Source of the DNA: Sphingomonadales bacterium
Lineage (GTDB): Bacteria; Pseudomonadota; Alphaproteobacteria; Sphingomonadales; Sphingomonadaceae
Assembly: GCA_006226685.1 (NCBI GenBank)
Contig: SBGG01000041.1
Span: 1-64,000 of the forward strand
Direction of reading: 5' to 3'
DNA length: 64,000 bases
Shown here: piece after piece, positions 27,502 to 35,199 of the stretch
How positions within the stretch are numbered: position 1 is the stretch's first letter
Layout of the letters: each line of letters opens with the position of its first letter
Made by a program: the position numbers and the translations under genes
Notes under the pieces: model-generated
Told to the model about the DNA's origin: nothing
Seen by the model: only the letters and a program-made list of their open reading frames with translations
Databases searched by the model: none

Positions 27502-27862
27502 GCTCTCTCCCCGATTCTGCTCAGCCTCATTGATCGTCAGCATGCACGCGCAATGGCAAGGCAGCCATAGTGCGGTCGTATTCGGTCAACAGCCATTTCA
27601 GACGTGGTCAATAACCTGACCTCAAGCCCCATCGAGTTTTCACTTAGCCAAGACCGCCTCTGCCATAGCGCCTCGGGTCTCCGCACGGAGTTCATGTCCG
27701 ATTTCCTCCCTTGACTCGAAATTCCTGATGAGGAATACCCATTCACGAAAACAGCCAAAGCTTGTCTGCCGGTGATAAATGGCTTTCCTTCAACAAGAAG
27801 GAGGAAACCACTCCGGATCGCTTTCAATGCAGGCAAAAATTAAAAACGGCAGGAGAGATAAA
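27502..27862. other. Divergent promoter region of the MDR and AraC genes
   Basis: 361 bases without a gene. It contains GGTCA-N6-TGACC at 27606-27621 and ATTCCT-GATG-AGGAAT at 27721-27736. TTGACT at 27711-27716 lies 17 bases before AATACC and could be a plus-strand promoter with the second repeat in its spacer. Confidence 0.45.
27721..27736. promoter_or_regulatory. Inverted repeat in the AraC promoter region
   Basis: A perfect 6-4-6 inverted repeat (ATTCCT GATG AGGAAT) lies within the spacer of a candidate TTGACT / AATACC promoter, 127 bases before the AraC start. It could be an autoregulatory operator; short arms leave room for chance. Confidence 0.35.
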
Positions 27863-28906
27863 ATGGAAAAGATCTTTTCGGGAATGTCGATGCGTTCTGC
27901 GCCAGGCGTTGAAGCCTGCGCGGCTTATTCCGCCATAACGCGACGGGAATTCTACGAAGGTGACCTGGAAAGTGCCTCCGGCGATTTCCGCGAGGTCGAA
28001 ATGGAAAAGGCGCTCAACGCGCCGGTCTCGATCACCCGAATCACGACGCGCGATGAGTTGATTTTCCGCCGCAAACCCCATCATGTCCGCAAAAATCACG
28101 CAGGTCTAAGGGTGCTATGGATTGTTAACAGCGGTTCGGTGAAAATTGTGAGGGCGAGCGGGACAACCGAAATTCTGGCTGGGCAAGCCGGCTTTCTGGA
28201 CTCCAGCATTCCATTCACGGCCTCGCTGAAAAGCGCGGCCGACTCCAACCACGTTTCATACCAAGTCCTCATTACGCCGGATTTTTTCGTTCGCCACCTG
28301 CAGGAAGCAGAGCGCTTTTCAGATGCATTCCCCCTCGAATCCATCGACGGACAGATCGTTCGGGAGTTGTTCGATGTCATCGTGAAACATGGCTCGACGC
28401 TCGGCAACGCTATTGCGGACAACTTGTCCCACGCTCTGCTGGAAGCGGTCGCAAAGCTTTTGCGCAACAGCAATATCGACATGCCGAAGCGGCAGAAGCT
28501 GGTCGACCGTCGCCTTTCCGACATTGAAAACTTCATCCGCATGAACCTCGCCGATCCGGAACTCAGCTATGACAAGGTCGCAATCTCCTGCGGGATTTCG
28601 CCGCGCTATCTGTGCTTCCTGCTGAAGGCCAACAACACTTCATTTTCCGAACTGGTGTGGAAGAACCGGCTGCCAAAAGCCAAGGATTGGCTCATTTCGT
28701 CCAAGACCAGGGATTATCCCATCCACGAAATTGCCTATATGTCAGGCTTTAAGAGCGCCGCTCACTTCAGCCGCATGTTCAAGGCAAATTACGGCATGCC
28801 CCCGCGTGAGTATCGAGCCCAGCATTTCCGGGAAATGGATGAAGCCGCTGTTCGACATGACACCAATGACCATATTCATCGTGCACTGGTTCTCGAAGCC
28901 GCCTGA
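27863..28906 (+). CDS. AraC-family transcriptional regulator
   Basis: The 347-residue protein has an AraC-binding-like N-terminal half (TRDELIFRRKPHHVRKNHAGLRVLWIVNSG) and two C-terminal helix-turn-helix motifs (YDKVAISCGISPRYLCFLLKAN and IHEIAYMSGFKSAAHFSRMFKANYGMPPREYR). It resembles regulators of aromatic and alkane degradation. AGGAGAG precedes the ATG at 27863. It lies before the VOC/oxidase/Rieske run and divergent from the MDR gene, so both are likely targets. Confidence 0.9.
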   Translation: MEKIFSGMSMRSAPGVEACAAYSAITRREFYEGDLESASGDFREVEMEKALNAPVSITRITTRDELIFRRKPHHVRKNHAGLRVLWIVNSGSVKIVRASGTTEILAGQAGFLDSSIPFTASLKSAADSNHVSYQVLITPDFFVRHLQEAERFSDAFPLESIDGQIVRELFDVIVKHGSTLGNAIADNLSHALLEAVAKLLRNSNIDMPKRQKLVDRRLSDIENFIRMNLADPELSYDKVAISCGISPRYLCFLLKANNTSFSELVWKNRLPKAKDWLISSKTRDYPIHEIAYMSGFKSAAHFSRMFKANYGMPPREYRAQHFREMDEAAVRHDTNDHIHRALVLEAA

Positions 28907-28997
28907 AAGCAGCGCACGGCAAAGACCTTAACAGCGATGGACAAAGCGACTGTGAGACATAGAGCCTTCTTCAGATAATCGGGGAAAGGAGTTCCAT

Positions 28998-29468
28998 TTG
29001 TCTCACGATCGCGACATCGATCCATTCTGGGTCTGGGGTGAAGATGCGAACTCACCGCGCATTCTGCACAGCATGTTCCGTGTGCGTGACGTCGATGCGT
29101 CGCTACGCTTCTATTGTGACGGCCTGGGCATGCGACTGCTCGACCGTTATGATTTCGAGCAGGGTCGCTTTTCCATCCTGTTTCTCTCCTATGCCGGATA
29201 TCGTGACGGGCCCGCCGCTCTGGAGCTGACTTATAACTGGGATCAGGATGTCGATTATTCCCACGGTTCCGGCTATGGGCATATTGCGATCGGCGTTCCC
29301 GACGTTCCTGCCATGTGGTCCCGCCTTGCCGACTTTGGCGGTCGGCAGGGTACGGCGCCCAAGGCCATGATGGAAGGCGCACCACAGCTTGCCTTCGTTC
29401 ATGATCCGGACGGCTATGCCATCGAACTGATCCAGATAAACCGGCAACCGTCCGCACTTTCCCAATGA
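28998..29468 (+). CDS. Glyoxalase I-like VOC metalloprotein
   Basis: The 156-residue protein has the four metal ligands of the glyoxalase I pattern: His24 (ILHSMF), Glu76 (LELTYN), His95 (GHIAIG) and Glu143 (YAIELIQ). A TTG start at 28998 is supported by AAAGGAG six bases upstream; no ATG is available before the conserved sequence. It may isomerise a hemithioacetal or act on a 2-oxo aldehyde or hydroxy intermediate. Its stop overlaps the ATG of the FAD oxidase, so the two probably act in sequence. Confidence 0.85.
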   Translation: MSHDRDIDPFWVWGEDANSPRILHSMFRVRDVDASLRFYCDGLGMRLLDRYDFEQGRFSILFLSYAGYRDGPAALELTYNWDQDVDYSHGSGYGHIAIGVPDVPAMWSRLADFGGRQGTAPKAMMEGAPQLAFVHDPDGYAIELIQINRQPSALSQ

Positions 29469-30856
29469 CCGATATGGTGCCCCCCCCTTCCCCGTTGCTT
29501 GATCGGATCATGGCCATCGTCGGGCCGCGGGGAATCCTGACCGGTGAAGATGTTACCGCCCGGAGTTGCGATCCGTTCCGTCATGTTCCGCCCGGCTCTC
29601 CGGCCATAATCCGCCCGGCCAGCAGCGAGGAACTGTCGCGAATTCTCGCCCTCTGCCATGACGCCGGGCAGCCGGTGGTCACGCACGGCGGAAGGACGGG
29701 TGTCGCGGGGGGTGCCATGGCCGGCACCGACGATCTTGTGGTGTCGCTTGAGCGGATGACGAAGATTATCGAGATCGATCCCGTGACGCAGACCGCGATC
29801 GTGGAGGCGGGAGTGACGATCGAAGCCGTGCAGAATGCCGCCGCGGAGCATGGCCTGCTTTACCCCATCGATCTCGGCTCGAAGGGCAGCGCCACGGTGG
29901 GCGGAACCATTGCAACAAACGCAGGCGGCAATCGCGTGCTTCGCTGGGGAATGACCCGCCCCAATGTTCTGGGACTGGAGGCAGTCCTTGCGGACGGCAC
30001 CATCGTCGACCTGATGAACCGCTTTCTGAAGAACAACACGGGATATGATCTCAAGCAGTTGTTCATCGGATCCGAAGGAACATTGGGCATAGTGACGCGC
30101 GCGGTCCTGCGATTGGCGCCGCTCCCGACAACGCAGAATGTCGCCTTTATCGCCGTACCCGATTATTCATCCGTTCTGGAGCTGCTCACAAGCGCCCGTT
30201 CCATGCAGCAGTTGTCAGCCTTCGAGGTCATGTGGCGAGACTATTACGCGGTTATCGCGAAACATGATCCGCAGCGCTGTCCGCTGGCAGCCGACCAGAA
30301 ATATTATGTCCTCGTCGAAACCATGGGTATGGACGAGACTGCTGATGAACAGGCGATGCAGGGCTTTCTGGAGAAGGCATTTGAGGACGGCCTGATCGCC
30401 GATGCAGTCACCGCAAGCTCCCTCAAGCAGGTTCAGGACCTGTGGCGGATCCGCGAGGGTTCGGAACTTCTGGTAAAGGAGATGGGGCCGTTCATCTCTT
30501 TTGACATAAGCGTCGACATTCGCCGGGCGGAAGAGTTCGTCGATACTGTGTACCACCAACTCGATGCGCAGTTCTCCTTTTTCAAGGCGATCAGTTTTGG
30601 GCACCTGGGTGACAGCAATATCCATATCGGCGTGCATATCGGCCCGGACACCATCGCGCGTGAGGCGGAAATTGAGGATGTGGTCTATGGCGTGGTCAGG
30701 CAATTCGGCGGCGCCCTGACGGCGGAGCACGGAATCGGTACCGCGAAACGCGACCATCTGCCGTCTCACATCACCGCGCAGGCGTTGGAAACCATGGTCC
30801 GCATCCGCAACGCCCTCGATGCGGAGCGAATCCTCAATCGCAAAATGATGTTCTGA
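29465..30856 (+). CDS. GlcD-like FAD-linked 2-hydroxyacid dehydrogenase
   Basis: The 463-residue protein has the FAD-binding PCMH domain (VVTHGGRTGVAGGAM, GSKGSATVGGTIATNAGGNRVLRWG split over two motifs, GSEGTLGIVTRA) and the FAD-oxidase C-terminal domain ending with GHLGDSNIHIG and EHGIGTAKRD. Relatives oxidise D-lactate, D-2-hydroxyglutarate or glycolate. The start ATG at 29465 overlaps the stop of the VOC gene (ATGA). Together they could turn an aldehyde-type intermediate into a 2-hydroxy acid and then a 2-oxo acid. Confidence 0.88.
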   Translation: MTDMVPPPSPLLDRIMAIVGPRGILTGEDVTARSCDPFRHVPPGSPAIIRPASSEELSRILALCHDAGQPVVTHGGRTGVAGGAMAGTDDLVVSLERMTKIIEIDPVTQTAIVEAGVTIEAVQNAAAEHGLLYPIDLGSKGSATVGGTIATNAGGNRVLRWGMTRPNVLGLEAVLADGTIVDLMNRFLKNNTGYDLKQLFIGSEGTLGIVTRAVLRLAPLPTTQNVAFIAVPDYSSVLELLTSARSMQQLSAFEVMWRDYYAVIAKHDPQRCPLAADQKYYVLVETMGMDETADEQAMQGFLEKAFEDGLIADAVTASSLKQVQDLWRIREGSELLVKEMGPFISFDISVDIRRAEEFVDTVYHQLDAQFSFFKAISFGHLGDSNIHIGVHIGPDTIAREAEIEDVVYGVVRQFGGALTAEHGIGTAKRDHLPSHITAQALETMVRIRNALDAERILNRKMMF

Positions 30857-30914
30857 CCCCGACTTGATCCTGGATGATGCACCGGTTGCCCTGTACTGCA
30901 GCGAAGGTCGATGT

Positions 30915-30928
30915 TTGATCGACGTCAA
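30915..30928. promoter_or_regulatory. FNR/FixK-type binding site upstream of the Rieske oxygenase
   Basis: TTGATCGACGTCAA matches the alphaproteobacterial FNR/FixK pattern TTGAT-N4-GTCAA exactly. It lies 60 bases before the Rieske gene start, inside the 131-base gap after the FAD oxidase gene. This suggests oxygen- or redox-linked control of the oxygenase. Confidence 0.6.
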
Positions 30929-30987
30929 ATCTGGATCATCGAAGCCATGGTGTTCTCCTCGGGCAATTACACCTGTGGAGAGATGTC

Positions 30988-32415
30988 ATGAACGTTATAC
31001 CCTTGCGGTCAATGGGTGCCTATGGGTTCGAAGTCACCAAACCGGCTCCCGGTACCAGTTCGGTAGGTAAACCAAGCTACGCCGACATCGTTGGGGGCGA
31101 TAATCAACCCGTCCCCCTGATACTGCAACCGAGCGGGCAGCCGGTCGAGGTCGAAGGCCTGATTTCGTTCGATCGATATATAGATCCGAAGTTCGTCGAT
31201 CTTGAGGTCGAACACCTGTGGAACAAACAGTGGCAAATCGCCTGTCGCGAGGAAGATATTCCCAATGTCGGCGACCGGCTGACATATGACATTGTCGATT
31301 CGTCATTCATCATCGTCCGATCCGCACCGGACGAGATCAAGGCTTTCTACAACAGCTGCCCGCATCGCGGCCGGCGCTTGTGCGACCATGCGGAAAACCG
31401 CGATGATTTCAGATGCCCCTTTCACGCCTGGACATGGAACCTCGACGGCGGCCTGGCCTGGGTTCCCGGCGAAGAGGACTTTCCTTCGGTATCGAAGGAG
31501 CATCATGCGCTGCAGGAAGTACGCGTCGGTCGGTGGGGCGGCAATGTCTTCATCAATCCCGACCCCGATGCCGTAGAGTTCAAAAAGTCGCTCGGTCCCA
31601 TTCCCGCGATGTTTGCCGATCACCCGATGGAAGAACGCTACACCGTCCTCCATCTGCGCAAGCAGGTGCGCTGCAACTGGAAACTGACGCAGGAGGCCTT
31701 CATGGAGGGCTATCATGTGCTCGAAACGCACTGGGACGGCATGCCCTTCTTCGGCTCTGCCTATTCTCAATATGACAATTGGGATGATGGCGACAGTCAC
31801 GTCAATCGTCTCGTCACTCCTTCCGTCGCCCCGGACATGTGGGTGCAGGACTCGGTCACTCCCTTCGAAAGCGCCCGCCAGTTTTGCGCAACCATGGGCC
31901 TTCCATTACCCTCTTTCGAGGATATTCACACGGTAGCGCAAGCACGTGAATGGTGCGCGGTACAGCGCCGTCAGGCGCTTGAGGCGGAAAGCGGACATAA
32001 CCTGTCCGACAAGCCCCATTCCTATTTCCTCGATATGACCAAAGCCTTTGTCTTCCCCAATCATCATCCCTGGTGGGGTGAGGCGCTGGCATGGTGGTAT
32101 CGCTTCCTGCCGGTTGGCCGGGACACCGACCTTTCGATGATGGAAGTGCGCATTACCGCCCGCATTCCCAAGGGCCAGAGCGCGCCGCCATCACCCACAC
32201 CTATCGATCTGGGCCCCGATGACCGGACCTGTGATTGTGAGGCGCTGGGCGTTGTCGGACACATTCTCGATCAGGACATGTCCAACCTTGTCGAAATCCA
32301 GAAAGGCCTGAAGGCCGCGAAACCCGACAAGGCATTCATGACACTGGCCCGCTATCAGGAATCGAACATCCGGCATTTCCATAATGTGTACAACAAATTG
32401 CTCGGCATCAGTTGA
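30988..32415 (+). CDS. Rieske non-haem iron ring-hydroxylating oxygenase, alpha subunit
   Basis: The 475-residue protein has a Rieske domain with CPHRG…CPFHAW (ligands Cys124, His126, Cys143, His146) and the mononuclear-iron site NWKLTQEAFMEGYHVLETHWD (His243, His248), with a C-terminal aspartate probably in ILDQDMSNLV. It hydroxylates an aromatic or alicyclic substrate using O2. There is a 55-residue N-terminal extension of unknown role. No beta subunit, ferredoxin or reductase gene is present in the window, so electrons must come from elsewhere. GGAGAG precedes the ATG. Confidence 0.9.
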   Translation: MNVIPLRSMGAYGFEVTKPAPGTSSVGKPSYADIVGGDNQPVPLILQPSGQPVEVEGLISFDRYIDPKFVDLEVEHLWNKQWQIACREEDIPNVGDRLTYDIVDSSFIIVRSAPDEIKAFYNSCPHRGRRLCDHAENRDDFRCPFHAWTWNLDGGLAWVPGEEDFPSVSKEHHALQEVRVGRWGGNVFINPDPDAVEFKKSLGPIPAMFADHPMEERYTVLHLRKQVRCNWKLTQEAFMEGYHVLETHWDGMPFFGSAYSQYDNWDDGDSHVNRLVTPSVAPDMWVQDSVTPFESARQFCATMGLPLPSFEDIHTVAQAREWCAVQRRQALEAESGHNLSDKPHSYFLDMTKAFVFPNHHPWWGEALAWWYRFLPVGRDTDLSMMEVRITARIPKGQSAPPSPTPIDLGPDDRTCDCEALGVVGHILDQDMSNLVEIQKGLKAAKPDKAFMTLARYQESNIRHFHNVYNKLLGIS

Positions 32416-32554
32416 GTAAGGCAAAATAAACGGCTCCGGCGCCGGCGCCCTTAGCCGCTGTCTGGAGCTGCAAAAGCTCTTGCCCGCGAACCTGCCAGTG
32501 CTCGTATATCGCGGGCAGTGATGCCAGACTATTAATCGCGCAAACACAACTTCA

Positions 32555-32589
32555 GGCAGGCCTGCGTCATAGCGGGCCTGCCTTCATTT
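32555..32589 (+). terminator. Hairpin between the Rieske and acyl-CoA dehydrogenase genes
   Basis: GGCAGGCC and GGCCTGCC form a perfect eight-base stem with a 12-base loop, followed by TTCATTT. It lies 20 bases before the next start, so it ends the Rieske transcript or attenuates read-through. Confidence 0.6.
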
Positions 32590-32608
32590 ACGGGAATGGA
32601 ACAGAGAA

Positions 32609-33754
32609 ATGAGCGAGAACGCCGACGCGATCCGGGAAATATGTGACAGCATCATTCGCCGGATAGACCGCGCCTATGTTGCCGAATGCGGCAAGCGCAA
32701 CGAGTTTCCGGAGAAGCTGTGGAAGATGTGGGCCGAGAGCGGTCTCCTGTCGATGGGCCTGCCTGAGGAATATGGCGGCTCGGGCGGTCAACTTTCCGAT
32801 ATCGTGCTTGCCCTCGACCTTCTTCACCAGCATGCGTTGCTCCTGCCGATCGCGGTCACGAACTTCATGTCGCGCGAGCCACTGCTACGCCATGCCAGCG
32901 ATGAGCAACGGCAGCGCTACCTGCCGCCGACGGCAACCGGAGAGGCCTACTTCAGCTTTGGCATCACCGAACCCGATGCCGGCACCAACACCTTCAAGAT
33001 AAAAACCACGGCAATCCGTCAGCCTGACGGCTCATTCCTGCTCAACGGCGGCAAGACCTATCAAACCGCCTTTAAGGAATCGAGCAACTGCCTGCTGGTG
33101 GCCCGCACCCAGCCTTATGACCCGGCAAACCGCACAAAGGGCATCTCGCTGTTCATCGTCGACACCAAGCTTCCGGGCATTGAGGCGACGGAAATGGATA
33201 TCGGAATGTATCTGCCGGAAAAGCAGTATACGACCTACTTCGACAACGTCGTGCTAAAGGCCGACGCACTGGTCGGCGAGGAAGGACAGGGTCTGAAGAT
33301 CCTCTTCGATAGCCTGAATTCCGAGCGACTGCTGGTCGCGGCGATGAATGTCGGCCAGGCCGACTATGTCATCAACCGGGCCGCCGAATACGCCAAGACT
33401 CGCGCGCCGTTCGACACACCCATCGGGGCCTACCAGTCGATCCAGCACCCGCTCGCCCGCTCCAAGACCTATGTCGAAGCGGCGCGCACGATGCTGTACA
33501 AGGCCTGTGACTCCTACGAACGGGGCGAGAGCATCGGGGTAGAGGCGAACATGGTGAAGATCCTCTCGTCCGAGGCCTTCAAGATGGCGGCCGAGGCGGC
33601 GATGACCACCTTCGGCGGTGCCGGCGTCGATGTGACGCAGGATATCCTGCCATTCTATATCGCGGCGCAGAACAACATGGTCGCGCCGGTGAACAACCAG
33701 ATCGTTCTGAGCTTCATCGCCGAAAAGGTTCTGGGTCTGCCCAAATCCTACTAA
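32609..33754 (+). CDS. Acyl-CoA dehydrogenase
   Basis: The 381-residue flavoenzyme has the standard ACAD fold: helical N-terminus (GLPEEYGGSGGQLSDIV), the FAD motif FGITEPDAGTNTFKI, and the C-terminal helical region (AMTTFGGAGVDVTQDILPFY). It introduces the 2,3-double bond in an acyl-CoA. The family's catalytic glutamate cannot be placed with certainty. It has a GGAA-type ribosome site and follows the hairpin after the Rieske gene. Different from the ACAD11-type gene at 8981, it looks like a chain-shortening enzyme. Confidence 0.88.
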   Translation: MSENADAIREICDSIIRRIDRAYVAECGKRNEFPEKLWKMWAESGLLSMGLPEEYGGSGGQLSDIVLALDLLHQHALLLPIAVTNFMSREPLLRHASDEQRQRYLPPTATGEAYFSFGITEPDAGTNTFKIKTTAIRQPDGSFLLNGGKTYQTAFKESSNCLLVARTQPYDPANRTKGISLFIVDTKLPGIEATEMDIGMYLPEKQYTTYFDNVVLKADALVGEEGQGLKILFDSLNSERLLVAAMNVGQADYVINRAAEYAKTRAPFDTPIGAYQSIQHPLARSKTYVEAARTMLYKACDSYERGESIGVEANMVKILSSEAFKMAAEAAMTTFGGAGVDVTQDILPFYIAAQNNMVAPVNNQIVLSFIAEKVLGLPKSY

Positions 33755-33773
33755 AGCTCTCCGCGCAAATATG

Positions 33774-33809
33774 AAGCCCGGCAGCAGGAGCATCCGCTGC
33801 CGGGCTTTT
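33774..33809 (+). terminator. Rho-independent terminator after acyl-CoA dehydrogenase
   Basis: A perfect 12-base stem (AAGCCCGGCAGC / GCTGCCGGGCTT) with a ten-base loop runs into TTTT, 20 bases after the stop. Confidence 0.9.
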
Positions 33810-33916
33810 CCTATCGGGCAGAGCCGGGTTGGGCTGTGCTGCGGAGCGTAATCGTCTACCTCGGAGGACACCGGTCGCCCCGGGCAATCGACCGGCCCGG
33901 CATTTCAAAGGCTCGT

Positions 33917-34666
33917 TTATTTATCGACCCATTGAACGGCATCTTCCAGACCCGCCCGCCGCGACCTGAAGCTGTTTGCGGGATGCGCCATATCCGGATA
34001 ACCGAATGAGGCGCCCAGCACGACGAGGCGATTGTCGGGTATATTGAAATGCTTCCTGATCAGCGGGGCGTACCCCGCAATGGCCGCCTGGGGGATCATC
34101 CCGATCCCCAGACTTTGCGCCGCCAGCAGGAGATTGCCGATATAAAGACCGCAATCGAGTACGCCATAAGCGCCCAACTCTCGCTCCGAGGTCACAACAA
34201 GCATGTGCGGCGCGCCGAAGAGACGAAAATTCTCGAGCGTCTGCTTGCCCGACGCAACGCGATCGCCGAACTGGACGCCAACACTTTCATAGAGTTGCCA
34301 GCCGACTTCTCGTTGCCGCTCCTTGTAGACACCGCGATATGCCTCCGGAAACGAAACGTCCGGCTTCATGCCGGGCATGCCGGTCGCCTTGGTATCTTCT
34401 ATCGCCGCAGCAAACAGGGCATCGCGAATCCGTTCCGTGCCTTCGCCTTCGGTAACAATCACCTGCCATGGCTGCGAATTGCACCAGGATGCGGTAAGTT
34501 GAGCGATGCTCAGCATCTGCTCGATCTTCTCCCGTTCGACCGGGCGATCCTGATAGCCCCGGCAGCTGAAGCGATTGACCAACAGATCGGCCAATATGGC
34601 GGGCGGGCGTATCTCCCCCGCAGCATCTTCGCTCTGAACAGGCGAAACGCGCTCATATGAAGTCAT
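33917..34666 (-). CDS. Nitroreductase-family FMN oxidoreductase
   Basis: The 249-residue protein has the nitroreductase start (LLVNRFSCRGYQDRPVEREKIEQML), the flavin-binding segment TASWCNSQPWQVIVTEG, and the C-terminal YIGNLLLAAQSLGIGMIPQAAIAGYAPLIRKHF. It reduces a quinone, enone or nitro group with NAD(P)H and FMN. AAGGA precedes the ATG. It is divergent from the CoA-transferase gene across a region with two strong palindromes, so a shared regulator is likely. Confidence 0.88.
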   Translation of the reverse strand: MTSYERVSPVQSEDAAGEIRPPAILADLLVNRFSCRGYQDRPVEREKIEQMLSIAQLTASWCNSQPWQVIVTEGEGTERIRDALFAAAIEDTKATGMPGMKPDVSFPEAYRGVYKERQREVGWQLYESVGVQFGDRVASGKQTLENFRLFGAPHMLVVTSERELGAYGVLDCGLYIGNLLLAAQSLGIGMIPQAAIAGYAPLIRKHFNIPDNRLVVLGASFGYPDMAHPANSFRSRRAGLEDAVQWVDK

Positions 34667-34821
34667 GCATATTCCTTACACCGGTTTAGCGTGATTTCGA
34701 AGCGAGCGAAAAAGCGGCTTACCGAAGGCGATCGCCTGCTCACCCGGAAATCGCGGCAAGACAAAGTTGTAGCGCCGCATTGCCGATTGTGTCTCAAGGA
34801 CCAACCCAAGACCATAGGTGC

Positions 34822-34835
34822 CTGCATATATGCAG
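34822..34835. promoter_or_regulatory. Perfect palindrome, operator candidate 1
   Basis: CTGCATATATGCAG is a perfect 14-base palindrome. It nearly extends to GGTG…CACC on each side, with one extra base on the left. It is 13 bases from the second palindrome and about 155 bases upstream of the nitroreductase start. Confidence 0.55.
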
Positions 34836-34848
34836 CACCAGACAGTTT

Positions 34849-34870
34849 CGCTTTCATCGAGATGAAAGCG
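34849..34870. promoter_or_regulatory. Perfect inverted repeat, operator candidate 2
   Basis: CGCTTTCATC, a two-base spacer, then GATGAAAGCG: ten-base arms without mismatch. The geometry fits a TetR/MarR-type dimer site in the nitroreductase/CoA-transferase divergent region. Confidence 0.65.
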
Positions 34871-35199
34871 GATGGTGAGCCTATTCAGGCTATTCGACCG
34901 TAAACCGGCCTGTATGCGACATACCAAAATGGGCAATTGCCCCAGGCTGGCGCAGATCCCAAGTTCACAACGAGGATTGCAAACTTCGACTAATATTACT
35001 GGCACGAGGATCATCGTTTGCACGCTACGACCATGCCATAAAACACGCAGGGTATGGATACCGGGCGACGCCATGAGATCTCTGCGGCACTCTTTCTTGC
35101 CCCCCCCGGAAAGGCTGCCGGGCTTGGCGGAATAACAACGTGCAGTCACTCGACCCCGGCCCGCCGCACCTGCTAGTTGCAGAACGACAGGAGAGAAAT

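Larger units (their letters stand above)
34667..35199. other. Long divergent region with palindromes, no convincing gene
   Basis: 533 bases lie between the nitroreductase (-) and the CoA-transferase (+). Short open frames exist on both strands but show no recognisable family, and they cross the palindromes. The palindromes at 34822-34835 and 34849-34870 are the notable content. Confidence 0.5.
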
